Made by a program: the position numbers and the translations under genes. The notes beneath the pieces were generated by a model. The model was not told the origin of the DNA. It saw only the letters and a program-made list of their open reading frames with translations, and ran no database searches. DNA of 64,000 bases from Ruminococcus sp. UBA1394. Lineage in GTDB: Bacteria; Bacillota; Clostridia; Oscillospirales; Ruminococcaceae. Below are positions 51,850 through 60,540 of the stretch, piece by piece (position 1 is the stretch's first letter; every line of letters starts with the position of its first letter). The stretch is taken from NCBI GenBank assembly GCA_002305725.1, contig DBQM01000037.1, positions 129,604 to 193,603 on the forward strand. The letters are read 5' to 3'.

Positions 51850-54711
51850 TTACACATAACCCTGCTCCTCCTTAATCCCCATCGCCTGTTTCTTTTCAAT
51901 TATCATACGCCTAAGCTTTTTGTCTGCGGACATCCTGACCGATCTGTATCTTCTTATGTAATCATCTTCAATACATCGGCTTAGATTGATAAACAAGCTT
52001 AAAACCGTATTTGCCAGCATTGTGTTTTCAAAGCTTCCGCTTTGATTCAGAAAAGTCTGAGCATAAACGTTTCCGTCGTCCGACGACCTGTTAAGCCATT
52101 CCATCGCCTTTTCCTTATCTTTCTCAATATCCTCCGTACCGAAAAGATAAAGCCTTCCCAGCAGAAACGAAGCCCAATTGTTTTCTTCAGCAGATAGTTC
52201 AAGTAGTTTTATTGCCTTTTGTGTATCATGATATTTGTTATCTTCCAAAAGTATTTTAGCTAACGAATATGAAGCATACGCCTTAATTTCATCATAATTT
52301 ACCGCCTTTTCAAGCCATTCAACAGCTTTGTCAGGATCATATTTTTCTTCTTCCTGATAAAGCTTTCCAAGGTAATAGCAAGCGTGTCCGCTGTCCTTAT
52401 CTGCCATAAGCAGATATTTCTCAGCCTTGCTCAGATCCCTGTTCACAAATTCCCCCTTGAAATATATTCTGCCGAGCATAAAGCAGGAGAGGGGATCGCC
52501 GCCGACAGCGCATTCGGTCAGCATTTCAATACCCTTGTCAATATCCTGTTCAATATGTTCTCCGCTGATATATTCAAGCGCAAGAAAACGCTTGGCATTC
52601 AGATTTCCGAGCCTTACCGCTTTTTCAAGAAAATCCATAGCCTTTGGCATATCTTTATCTCCGAGCAGCAGAGCCTTGCCGTATTCATATAACCCGTTTT
52701 TGTTGTTCAGCTCTGCGGAACGTTTAAAATAATCTATAGCCTTATTCATGTCAGCCTCTGTGCCAAGACCGTTTTTGTACATCGCCCCTATTTTGTAAAA
52801 GAGGTTATCGTCCGCCTGACCGTCAGCTTCAAGCTTTAAAAATCCCGAAAGAGCCTGATTGTAATATTCCTGAGCAGTTTTTTCATCATGTTCAACATAT
52901 TCGCCTTTGCTATACATCTGAGCCACAGCATATGAAGCATAAGGCTGCCCCTGTTTCGCCGATCTCATATACCAGCCGAAGGCTTCCTTAAGGTTCTTTT
53001 CCGCGCCGTTGCCGTAGTAATAAAGGTTAGCAAGACTGTATTGCGAAAACTTGTTTCCTTCCTGAGCCGATTTTAAAAACCATTCAAACGCTTTTTCATA
53101 GTTCTGTTCCGTTCCCAGACCGTAGCAGTGCATTTTGCCGATCCTGTATTGCAGATAAGGTTTTAATTTATCTGATATTGGTTCAATTTTAAGAAAGCCG
53201 TTCAATGCCTCTTTGTAATATGCAAATGATTTTTCATCATCCTTTTCTCCGAGCTTATCTGTAGAATACAGCTTTCCTAAATCGTGAATTGCCAGTATAT
53301 TTCCTGAATTTGATTCTGACAGCAAAAGCTGTTCAGCCTTTTTAAAATCTTCAGGCTTCGAGCTTTTGTCATAGATGATCCTGCAGGCTTCCTTGTATTC
53401 ATTGCTCCATTTCAAATAGTATCTGCTTTTCGGAGTTTTGTAAGTATCAGATGTCACTGCATTTTTATCATTCCAAGTAAAATCTCCGTCAGCCATATTG
53501 TCATTATCAAACATTGGAGGAATATCTGTTATGTCATCATCAGTTTTTTCTGTCAGTTCCGGTGGTTCTTCAATCTCAATATCAACAACAGGACTATTCA
53601 TATCCAGCACAGTCTGAACGATCATGTTTTTGACGGATTTAAATTCCTTGTTGTCGGTCAGCTTCGGAAACTGAAGCTTTGCCGACGAATACACGTCGTG
53701 CTTCTGCTGCTCCATTTCACACCACAGCTTATACATTTTCTGAATAGAATTATTTTCCGCAAGCCCTGCAAAAATTGCGTTGACCGTCTGCTTGACCTCC
53801 GGCTTTAAATATCCGTATACTTTTTTGCCCGTTATAGATTTAAGCTGATCGTTAAGTTTACCAACAAGCTTTATCAGCTCCGTATCCTCAAAGGCGTTTC
53901 CGGCAATATCATTTACAATCCTACGCATAAACTCTGCCGACTCTTTTTTCAGAAGATTTCGCAGGTCGGTCTGCCGCTGATATAAATGGTGCAGCTCGTC
54001 CTGATAGATATCGTTTGCAAAGCCGCTTCGTATTTTTTCTATTCCGCGGTTGGTGAGGAATCCCTCGCGCTCGTTGGCGGAGTACACGATTATATGCGCG
54101 TGAGGATTGGTTTTCTTATCATGAAACGCGGCGTACCATCTGAGATTTTTCATTTCGATTTTCTGACTCTTTGCAATATTAGCGATCTGCCGCTTGACTA
54201 AGTCCCGCCACGCTTTTAAATTGTCATAGCCCATCGCCTGTGCGCTGTCCCTGCGCAGGGAAACGACATGAGTCCAGACGTTTCCTCCGTGAGCCGCTAT
54301 CTCTTTTGCGGTCTTTTCAAGCTCGACAGGCTCGTCCGACTGCGAGAACAAACCATGCTTACCGAATTTAACAGCGCCCGGACGGTTAGCAAGATAGCTT
54401 ACATAGTTTTTACGGCTTGTAAGGCGGTCCATGTTCCGGTCAAGTATTTCCGATATGAGAGCGGAAGCGTTTTTGATAGTGGGATTCTTTTTGTAGTCCT
54501 CGTATTCAAATAACTCTTTGCCGTCGGGGAAACATTTTAGCAGAGAAAAAATCAGCTCCTGCTGTTTTTTAGCGGCAGGAGCGTGTTCGTTTGTATTCGG
54601 TATCGGCGCTGAACCCTCGCGGGTCGCGATGTATTTTACATAACGGTAAAGCTGTTTTCTGTTTCCGCTGCCGCTTTTTAAATAACGGCTTGTTACGATT
54701 ATTTTCGCCAG
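51850..54711 (-). CDS. MobP-type relaxase fused to Sel1 repeats, apparent CTG start
   Basis: 953 residues if translation starts at CTG 54711, which has GGAG 9 bp upstream. From there the frame reads (M)AKIIVTSRYLKSGSGNRKQ and LYRYVKYIATREGS, the conserved relaxase N-terminus with the catalytic Tyr region. The first ATG (54432) would delete it. The metal-binding 3-His motif is FHDKKTNPHAHIIV (His about 197, 204, 206). From about residue 435 to 880 there are about a dozen Sel1/TPR-like 36-residue repeats (GNKFSQYSLANLYYYGNGAE type), then a basic tail. The relaxase nicks oriT and pilots the strand; the Sel1 array likely binds protein partners and is unusual here. Confidence 0.85.
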   Translation of the reverse strand: MAKIIVTSRYLKSGSGNRKQLYRYVKYIATREGSAPIPNTNEHAPAAKKQQELIFSLLKCFPDGKELFEYEDYKKNPTIKNASALISEILDRNMDRLTSRKNYVSYLANRPGAVKFGKHGLFSQSDEPVELEKTAKEIAAHGGNVWTHVVSLRRDSAQAMGYDNLKAWRDLVKRQIANIAKSQKIEMKNLRWYAAFHDKKTNPHAHIIVYSANEREGFLTNRGIEKIRSGFANDIYQDELHHLYQRQTDLRNLLKKESAEFMRRIVNDIAGNAFEDTELIKLVGKLNDQLKSITGKKVYGYLKPEVKQTVNAIFAGLAENNSIQKMYKLWCEMEQQKHDVYSSAKLQFPKLTDNKEFKSVKNMIVQTVLDMNSPVVDIEIEEPPELTEKTDDDITDIPPMFDNDNMADGDFTWNDKNAVTSDTYKTPKSRYYLKWSNEYKEACRIIYDKSSKPEDFKKAEQLLLSESNSGNILAIHDLGKLYSTDKLGEKDDEKSFAYYKEALNGFLKIEPISDKLKPYLQYRIGKMHCYGLGTEQNYEKAFEWFLKSAQEGNKFSQYSLANLYYYGNGAEKNLKEAFGWYMRSAKQGQPYASYAVAQMYSKGEYVEHDEKTAQEYYNQALSGFLKLEADGQADDNLFYKIGAMYKNGLGTEADMNKAIDYFKRSAELNNKNGLYEYGKALLLGDKDMPKAMDFLEKAVRLGNLNAKRFLALEYISGEHIEQDIDKGIEMLTECAVGGDPLSCFMLGRIYFKGEFVNRDLSKAEKYLLMADKDSGHACYYLGKLYQEEEKYDPDKAVEWLEKAVNYDEIKAYASYSLAKILLEDNKYHDTQKAIKLLELSAEENNWASFLLGRLYLFGTEDIEKDKEKAMEWLNRSSDDGNVYAQTFLNQSGSFENTMLANTVLSLFINLSRCIEDDYIRRYRSVRMSADKKLRRMIIEKKQAMGIKEEQGYV

Positions 54712-54734
54712 TTATATCATCTCCATTCTCAGTA

Positions 54735-55139
54735 TCAGCTGTTCTGATATTCAGCCGCGTCCTCGTAATCAATGATGCCGTTGATTTTCCTCACCTCGTT
54801 TACGCACATAGCGTGAAGACTGTTCAGAGTATCATCGTCAACCTCGTTTACAGCGGCGGTCATATGCGACAGCTTCCCAAGCTCCACGGCGACTTTAAAA
54901 AGCAGTCTTGAAAGCCGCTGCTCCGTACCCTTTATCTGCGCCTTGACCGTTTCGGTTATCATAGGGGAGAGATAGTTTATGTTATCTTCCTCGCTGAGAT
55001 AGCCGATGTAGAACTTAATTGCTTTCTCTATAAACTCGCTTTGCGATCTGCAATTGTCCGCTTTGAAATTCTGATTGATTTTTTCCTCTGTGGATGGGTA
55101 TATCCACAGAGGAATGCGTATTTTCGTTTCTTTACTCAA
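54735..55139 (-). CDS. MobC-like relaxosome accessory protein
   Basis: 134 residues, TTG start at 55139 with AAGGAG 10 bp upstream. The N-terminus (KIRIPLWIYPSTEEKINQNF, then SQSEFIEKAIKFYIGYLS) is a ribbon-helix-helix-like DNA-binding region; the rest is helical. Such proteins bind near oriT and help the relaxase melt and nick it. The relaxase CTG lies 23 bp downstream. An 11-bp inverted repeat overlaps codons about 9-18 (55085-55112). Confidence 0.75.
   Translation of the reverse strand: MSKETKIRIPLWIYPSTEEKINQNFKADNCRSQSEFIEKAIKFYIGYLSEEDNINYLSPMITETVKAQIKGTEQRLSRLLFKVAVELGKLSHMTAAVNEVDDDTLNSLHAMCVNEVRKINGIIDYEDAAEYQNS
55085..55112. repeat. inverted repeat within the mobC-like gene start
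   Basis: CCTCTGTGGAT (55085-55095) and ATCCACAGAGG (55102-55112) around six bases. Possible protein-binding site for autoregulation, or an RNA hairpin affecting translation. Confidence 0.5.
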
Positions 55140-55513
55140 ATTTTATCCGCTCCTTGCTTACACGCACCTGAAATACTCCTTAATTACGGCTTTTATTCGT
55201 AAAAGGTGTACTCAAATTCCGCAAAAATATTTTTACAGCCACCTAAATCGGTTTATATTACTTTCGTACAAAGGCTTAAATGCGGTCGGCTTTGCCGTCC
55301 GCTGTGAACGTCGGGTTCACCCGACTTTAACTTGCAAGACAATATTTCACCTCAAATCCTCTTTGATTCCTGTATTTCCGCCTTTCTGAAACTCTGCGCA
55401 AAACGCCCTAAATCAGCCCTGCTTGTCCTTAAGGGTAAACTTACCCTGCCTGTGCCTATAGAATCGCACACGACGGCACACGGTTGGCGACAGGGCGGTT
55501 AAAGCACGTTCTC
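55140..55513. other. candidate oriT region upstream of mobC-like gene
   Basis: A non-coding 370-bp stretch in the place where oriT usually lies. It contains inverted repeats GCGG-T-CGGC/GCCG-T-CCGC (about 55282-55302), GTCGGGT/ACCCGAC (55310-55325) and AGGGTAA/TTACCCT (55432-55447), the last followed by direct repeats of GCACACG. The nick site cannot be placed from sequence alone. Confidence 0.4.
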
Positions 55514-55779
55514 TCACATTGTAAGCTCGTTTTTATAGCGCTGGTATTCCTTTATTTCCATATCAACGACCTCACGGGCGAACTGCTCAGCGGTTTCCTC
55601 ACTGTCATCGGACAGCTCATATCCTACGGCTCCACAGAAGTTGTCTATTTCCTCAGCCATCGAATCATCTGTGAAAACCTGATAAAACCAGCCCTCTGCG
55701 GTTACCGTATTGCCGTTCTTGTCCTCTCTTCAATGCCTGTGTCACGGCACTTTGAAATATATAAGCCTCTATAATTCAT
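55514..55779 (-). pseudogene. small conjugative-element gene with frameshift
   Basis: ATG 55779 with AGGAG 7 bp upstream begins MNYRGLYISKCRDTGIEE and then runs into a stop. Another frame continues from about 55725 as DKNGNTVTAEGWFYQVFTDD through AVGYELSDDSEETAEQF to TGA at 55514. Joined, an about 88-residue acidic protein of the kind encoded near relaxase genes is obtained. The total length, 266 bp, is one short of a whole number of codons, consistent with one lost base. Confidence 0.6.
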
Positions 55780-55841
55780 ACAAAATCTCCTTTACGTTTT
55801 TGGGAATCCGAACGTAAGCTGTTCGGGTTTATCGGTTATTT

Positions 55842-55928
55842 TCATCCGAAGGTTATGCCAAACGGAATGTAGTCCTGCGTTTTCATTTCCGCTTCACGCT
55901 CCGCAGCAACAATCTCAGACAGCGGCAC
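55842..55928 (-). CDS. possible 28-residue element peptide
   Basis: GTG 55928 to TGA 55842: VPLSEIVAAEREAEMKTQDY then IPFGITFG. Protein-like and in phase with the upstream gene order, but no clear ribosome site; it may be the tail of a protein read from further upstream. Unrecognised. Confidence 0.35.
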   Translation of the reverse strand: MPLSEIVAAEREAEMKTQDYIPFGITFG

Positions 55929-55948
55929 ACGGTGCGAACAGGGGGGAG

Positions 55949-56185
55949 TTACTGCTCAGACTGCTTTTCTGATTCGGCAGGCGAGGGCTTCCCACGTTTT
56001 GCCGAAGGCTTCTTTGATGACATCATGTCAATAAAATCTCTAACATTCTGCGGCACGTTTTTCTGATATAACTGATCGACATACTTATCAAGCTCCGCCG
56101 CAAGCGTAGTATTCTTCTGCTCTAAATACATTTCTATTGCTGACAATTTTTCTTCATTGACTGAAACTGCAACCGACTTTTTCAT
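55949..56185 (-). CDS. small conjugative-element protein (DUF6103-like)
   Basis: 78 residues from ATG 56185, which overlaps the upstream gene's TGA (ATGA), so translation is coupled. KKSVAVSVNEEKLSAIEMYL, LAAELDKYVDQLYQKNVPQN and VRDFIDMMSSKKPSAKRGKP match a family of short helical proteins carried by clostridial conjugative elements. It may bind DNA as a ribbon-helix-helix-like dimer, but that is an inference. The longer frame to 56212 has no ribosome site. Confidence 0.6.
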   Translation of the reverse strand: MKKSVAVSVNEEKLSAIEMYLEQKNTTLAAELDKYVDQLYQKNVPQNVRDFIDMMSSKKPSAKRGKPSPAESEKQSEQ

Positions 56186-57327
56186 AGACTCATCCCCGTT
56201 TCCATATTCCACTCCTGTACTTCTTCCTGTTCCGGCTGTACGGTCAGGGCAGAGAACAGGTCCATATATACCACTCCGTAAGAGGTTTTCACAGCGCCTT
56301 TGCAGTTCAGAATCTTATTGCCGAAATCCTGTAAATCCATTTCCTCAAGCACAGATAAATCAAAATTCGTCGGCAGATTTCTCGAAAGATATTCTTTGCC
56401 GAACTCGTCTGCACTGCAGATATTTCCGACAAATCCGTAACTGTCAAGACAATTCAGACACTCTGCCGCGTCGGATATTTCTGTGAATTCCTGACTTTCC
56501 ATTACTGCTTTCAGCTTTACAAAATCAGCATGAGAAAGCGTTGAAAGCTTTTTTGCCAGATCATTCAGTTCGTCAATATGATTCATGTTCTCGCTTGAAA
56601 CTGTGATCCGCGGCAATGCAGACTGAAAATCATAGTAAACCATGTCCTGAACTCTGCCTATACCAAGATCCTTAGCAATGTCATTCAGATGTTCTTTATT
56701 GCAGGGCAAAGAAAGCCACTGCGCTATCCGCTTGGTGGATTCACTGCCTGTCGGTTTCGGCGCAATCAGCAGACGGAAAAAACAGTTCTCAGGCTTGCCA
56801 AATTCAATATTTATGTCGGGCGTTTCGTAGTTTGACGGTACGCAATAATAACCGTGAACGAACATACCATTATCTTTGCCGTGAACAAGTCTGCCGATCT
56901 TTTCACGGTCGATCAGATCGATATATTCGTCAGGCAGCTCTCTGAGTTCTTCTACCATATCGTTTTCTATCATTGCTTCTCCGAGCTCATAGTAATCTTT
57001 GCACGGCCATACGGGAACAGAATCCAAACCGTAGGTCATCAGAAGCATATCTTCAAATTCACACTCAGGGTTTGAAGCCAACAGACTTTCCATCGCTGCT
57101 CTTTCAGGATATTCAAGCCTTTCAAAGCGTTCCGCAAACAGATTCAGCTTGTAAATATCTGCAGTAAAATCTCTGCACAGGCTCTTTGGCAAGTCCATAT
57201 TTTCATGCTCGGAAATCCTAAAATCTACCACGGAATCCGCAGATCTTAGTCTGTCCAGAATGTCCTGTAATTCAAATGCTGTCATGGGTAAATTCGCTGA
57301 TAGTTTGTTTTCAAAATATATTATCAT
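56182..57327 (-). CDS. ArdA-like antirestriction protein
   Basis: 381 residues. The acidic composition and the pattern FAERFERLEYPERAAMESLL, FEDMLLMTYGLDSVPVWPC and ELGEAMIENDMVEELRELPD resemble ArdA-type antirestriction proteins of Firmicute elements, DNA mimics that block type I restriction enzymes when the element enters a new host. The C-terminal half (NDLAKKLSTLSHADFVKLKA, then TSYGVVYMDLFSALTVQPEQ) is longer than classical ArdA (about 165 residues) and is typical of the large clostridial variants. Start overlaps the NlpC gene stop by 4 bp. Confidence 0.6.
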   Translation of the reverse strand: MIIYFENKLSANLPMTAFELQDILDRLRSADSVVDFRISEHENMDLPKSLCRDFTADIYKLNLFAERFERLEYPERAAMESLLASNPECEFEDMLLMTYGLDSVPVWPCKDYYELGEAMIENDMVEELRELPDEYIDLIDREKIGRLVHGKDNGMFVHGYYCVPSNYETPDINIEFGKPENCFFRLLIAPKPTGSESTKRIAQWLSLPCNKEHLNDIAKDLGIGRVQDMVYYDFQSALPRITVSSENMNHIDELNDLAKKLSTLSHADFVKLKAVMESQEFTEISDAAECLNCLDSYGFVGNICSADEFGKEYLSRNLPTNFDLSVLEEMDLQDFGNKILNCKGAVKTSYGVVYMDLFSALTVQPEQEEVQEWNMETGMSL

Positions 57328-58898
57328 TTATTTTTCTCCTTTTCTTGAACGTAACTGATATACGGAATCTGAAGCCAGTGCGTCCATTCGCGTCCTGCAA
57401 GCTTTGTTCTTGTAACGCCTCGGAGCGTATTCATGGCTTCGATCACTTCGCCGTTGCCGATATATATACCGATGTGACCGTCCGACCAGACGGCAAGTCC
57501 GGGTACTTCCGGTATGGTATCTATCGTGCCCTTGACCTCCGCCGCAGCAAACATTCCATTCGCTCCAACATCAGCCATGCCGTTAGAACCGACCTTTATT
57601 TCTCCGCTTTTGCTGTCATACCAGCCGTACCCCTTGATGAGCCCAATGCAATCCGCCGTCCTTTTGCCTAGCCAGTTTGAACGTATAAAGTCCATATAGC
57701 TTGTGACCTCGCTGCCAAACACAGCGGCTCTGTCCTGTAAAAGCGACTCCGTCAAAACGTTTCCGTAGGTTCCGTAAACATATCCCCAGCCGTTTTCATG
57801 AGCCTGGATCGCCCACTGAACAAGTCCCAGATTATTTTTCTTCTTTTCGTCATATTCTTCAAATTTGATTTCATTGCCGAAGCTTTTTTCATCGCCGTAC
57901 TGTATCCACGGTATTTCAAACCACGAGGTCCAGCCTCCGGCTGAGATATTCTCCTTTACTATCCCGTCCTCGGCAGATTTCGCATATATCGCATTACCGT
58001 TTCCCACATAAATACCTATCGTATTCTCTTTTAAAACAGCTATACCCTTGGTTTGAGGAAGAGTTTCGATATTTCCTTTTACGTCCGCCGAATCGAACAG
58101 CTCCTGAACGGTCATATCGGAGATCGGATAATTATCCTCGGAAATCGTTCCGCTTTCGTGGTCGTACCATAGATACGATCTCAGCAAATTGTAATTATCA
58201 ACAGTTCTCCGGCTCAGCCATTTGTCGCAGTCTGCGGTGATATCCTGCGGATATTTTTCCTTGAGCGCCTTGTATTTTTCATCTGTCAGCAGACTTCCGT
58301 CGGTATGGGGAACACAGCCCCACTGAGTTTCATAGGCGTTTTCAGCCCAGACCGACAGGTCTATGTTGTTTTTTAAATCAAAATTCACAAACAGATACGG
58401 ATTTATGCTGACGTTTACTATCACGGAATACGACCGCATAAATTCGCTGTAATCAATGCTCAGATTGTATTTGCTACTGAGATTTTCAATCAGCTTTTCA
58501 TTATCGTTTTCCTTGAAAAGTGAACAGTATTCCGCAAAAAAATCCTCATCCTTGTGAACGTCGTCAAAATATGTGAGATATATTATCTGAGCTTTGACGG
58601 TCATATCCTTGATTCCGAGCTTTTCCATTTCCTTTTCAATAGCCTTGCCGTCCTCCTCCATCTGTGAGAAACGCTCCTTTTGTTCCGGAGACAGACTTTG
58701 CATAAACTGACTGAAATCTATATTTCCGTATTCATCCTCCGCCTTTGTCAGCTGATGACCCATAGCCAGCAGCAGCATTACCGGAAGCAGAGCGAGCGTT
58801 ATTAAAAAAGCGGCGGCAAAGCCTATAGCCTTCCTTACCTTTTTCTTTGGAAGCAAAACCGCCGCGGCTTTTTTGACCGCCGCTGCCGTTATACTCAT
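57324..58898 (-). CDS. membrane-anchored NlpC/P60-type cell-wall hydrolase, tandem domains
   Basis: 524 residues from ATG 58898 (the TTG at 58904 is poorly placed). One membrane helix about 26-48 (IGFAAAFLITLALLPVMLLL), then a helical spacer and two related NlpC/P60-like domains. The second (about 360-515) keeps the nucleophile Cys in KRTADCIGLIKGYGWYD and His in SDGHIGIYIGNG. In the first (about 190-345) the same place reads RRTVDNYNLLRSYLWYD, so Cys is Asn and the domain should be inactive. Such enzymes open the peptidoglycan for the conjugation channel (VirB1/CwlT role). Coupled by ATGA to the ArdA-like gene. Confidence 0.8.
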   Translation of the reverse strand: MSITAAAVKKAAAVLLPKKKVRKAIGFAAAFLITLALLPVMLLLAMGHQLTKAEDEYGNIDFSQFMQSLSPEQKERFSQMEEDGKAIEKEMEKLGIKDMTVKAQIIYLTYFDDVHKDEDFFAEYCSLFKENDNEKLIENLSSKYNLSIDYSEFMRSYSVIVNVSINPYLFVNFDLKNNIDLSVWAENAYETQWGCVPHTDGSLLTDEKYKALKEKYPQDITADCDKWLSRRTVDNYNLLRSYLWYDHESGTISEDNYPISDMTVQELFDSADVKGNIETLPQTKGIAVLKENTIGIYVGNGNAIYAKSAEDGIVKENISAGGWTSWFEIPWIQYGDEKSFGNEIKFEEYDEKKKNNLGLVQWAIQAHENGWGYVYGTYGNVLTESLLQDRAAVFGSEVTSYMDFIRSNWLGKRTADCIGLIKGYGWYDSKSGEIKVGSNGMADVGANGMFAAAEVKGTIDTIPEVPGLAVWSDGHIGIYIGNGEVIEAMNTLRGVTRTKLAGREWTHWLQIPYISYVQEKEKNK

Positions 58899-58930
58899 AC
58901 GCAACCCTTCTTTCCTTTGTATATATATGA

Positions 58931-58962
58931 AAAGGACGGCTGTTTTACTTCAGCCGTCCTTT
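58931..58962. terminator. bidirectional intrinsic terminator
   Basis: AAAGGACGGCTG/CAGCCGTCCTTT perfect 12-bp stem with an 8-base loop, between the nucleotidyltransferase and NlpC/P60 genes. Confidence 0.7.
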
Positions 58963-59120
58963 AGAGCTATATGCGGTTTTTTCTTGGAATTATAAAAATA
59001 GAGCCGATAACGCAGCACTATGGGTAATGTACTGTTTCTTTATATTATTTTCATAATTATGCTTTTAAATATTTTTTTCAATTGCCTGCGGCATGTGATA
59101 AACGGCTGCAATAGTCATTG

Positions 59121-59468
59121 CTATCCGGCATATACACACACTCCTCTATTTATTTCCGTTTTCAGCAATTCACTTCGAATTTCATTATAATGGATAATGT
59201 CAACTTCAGAAGGAATTTCAGTAAAAAACGGTCTTGCAAGTTTTGTAAATTCATCAAAATTCATGTTTGGGACATCTAAAGCAATATCCAAATCGCTGTC
59301 TGTTCCGCAATTCATAGTTATGGCGCTTCCGAATATAATTAATCTCTTTATTCTGCTGTCCTTCATGGCAAGTTCTATGGCCTTCTGAACGGCTTTCTGT
59401 TTAGATGGAAAAATGTATTTGAGCTCATCAGCGCCTTTGCAACGCTTCGGAAAAATATACATTGACAT
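59121..59468 (-). CDS. MNT-type minimal nucleotidyltransferase
   Basis: 115 residues. IKRLIIFGSAITMNCGTDSD followed by LDIALDV gives the GS(x)n(S/D)DxD signature of the polymerase-beta-like fold; the third acidic residue lies in SEVDIIHY. Proteins like this form the antitoxin half of MNT/HepT toxin-antitoxin systems, where they modify the HEPN toxin. No HEPN gene is next to it; the following frame is a 17-codon scrap. It may be an orphan, or act on tRNA or another toxin. Confidence 0.8.
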   Translation of the reverse strand: MSMYIFPKRCKGADELKYIFPSKQKAVQKAIELAMKDSRIKRLIIFGSAITMNCGTDSDLDIALDVPNMNFDEFTKLARPFFTEIPSEVDIIHYNEIRSELLKTEINRGVCVYAG

Positions 59469-59577
59469 TCGCCTCCGTGTTCTGTTTAAATCATATCACA
59501 TTTATCTCTAAGAATCAAGCTATACATGAATTCTTCTTTCTTTTTCAGCGGATAAAAATACAAACCGAATTTACAGC

Positions 59578-59682
59578 TCAATTAAGATCATCAAAGATAA
59601 ATTGCACCGGAACGCGTTTTGTCATCCATACTCCGTTTTCTGAAAGATAAAATTTAAAGCCTCTGCGGTTTCGCCTGACCAT
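59578..59682 (-). pseudogene. C-terminal remnant of an RNA 2'-phosphotransferase (KptA/Tpt1)-like gene
   Basis: ATG 59682 to TGA 59578 encodes MVRRNRRGFKFYLSENGVWM then TKRVPVQFIFDDLN. GFKFYLSENGVW followed by VPVQFI resembles the C-terminal strand pair of KptA/Tpt1 enzymes. The other 140 residues are missing, so this is a gene scrap between the Fic and nucleotidyltransferase genes. Confidence 0.45.
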
Positions 59683-59741
59683 ATTATACAGATATTAAAA
59701 TCAACACAGCCACATATCCGGCTCTATGTTACATTTATCTG

Positions 59742-60476
59742 TTAGGACATTGTTATGCCCTGATTTTCTTCGGGTTCTTCACTTTGCCGTTTTTCCTTTT
59801 CCGGCTGCTCCTGAAGTCTGAAATCTATTCCGTCTATGCATTTGTCATATACAAACCTCATTGCTTTTTCAAGCGTGTCGTTTGTATAATAATCGCAGAG
59901 AATTTCATTGAATTCTTCCAGATATTCATTAGGTACTGAAATAATTCCGCAGCCGTTCTGCATCATTATTTTATTGGCTGCAAGCATTGCCGTTCTTTTA
60001 TTTCCGTCCCAGAAAAGCTGCGCTTTCATTAATCTGAACATTGTTTCTATTGCACGTTCGGTAGGATTTTCTGTTTTCTTCAGTTCTTCAAGCATAGCGT
60101 TTGCAGATTTTTCGGAAGGTACGGAGGGAACGTAGTCAGTTCCAGATATATACACAGCGCCTGTTCTGAGTTTCCCCCGCATAGGCGCGTCATCTCTTGC
60201 AACTTCCGCATGTATCCGGCATATATAGTCTAAATCCAACGGTTTGTTTATTGTATCGAAAAGCATTTGCCACGCATGTTTTAAATTCGTAATTTTCAGA
60301 ATATCCTCTACATCTACTCCTGATACTTTCGATTTTTCAATAATGGCATAGGTTTGAGGAAATGTAACATTGATACCCTCAAGATTGGCTGATTTCCATA
60401 TATAATCAACGATATTTCGTTTTGCTATAAATATATTTTCTTCAACTGTCAGTCTGAACTTATTTCCCATGAACAT
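59742..60476 (-). CDS. Fic-domain protein with altered active-site His
   Basis: 244 residues. The Fic core covers about 60-205: INKPLDLDYICRIHAEVARD, MRGKLRTGAVYISGTDYVPS (flap), and the catalytic loop QLFWDGNKRTAMLAANKIMM. The usual motif is HPFxDGN(G/K)R; here the catalytic His is Gln, while DGNKR is intact. A possible inhibitory helix is not evident. Fic enzymes attach AMP or other groups to proteins; without His the activity is uncertain, though Gln-bearing members are found in other gut Firmicutes. The charged C-terminal tail is likely disordered. Cargo or toxin-like passenger of the element. Confidence 0.85.
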   Translation of the reverse strand: MFMGNKFRLTVEENIFIAKRNIVDYIWKSANLEGINVTFPQTYAIIEKSKVSGVDVEDILKITNLKHAWQMLFDTINKPLDLDYICRIHAEVARDDAPMRGKLRTGAVYISGTDYVPSVPSEKSANAMLEELKKTENPTERAIETMFRLMKAQLFWDGNKRTAMLAANKIMMQNGCGIISVPNEYLEEFNEILCDYYTNDTLEKAMRFVYDKCIDGIDFRLQEQPEKEKRQSEEPEENQGITMS

Positions 60477-60540
60477 TCCTCCCGAAGCTTATTGTACTGA
60501 TTAACCACATTAAATGTAAGCAAACAAGCGTATTTAAGAT

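Noticed and set aside
55075..55774. Plus-strand ORFs in the oriT/mobilisation region
   Set aside because: No ribosome sites and no similarity; minus-strand genes and inverted repeats explain the region better.
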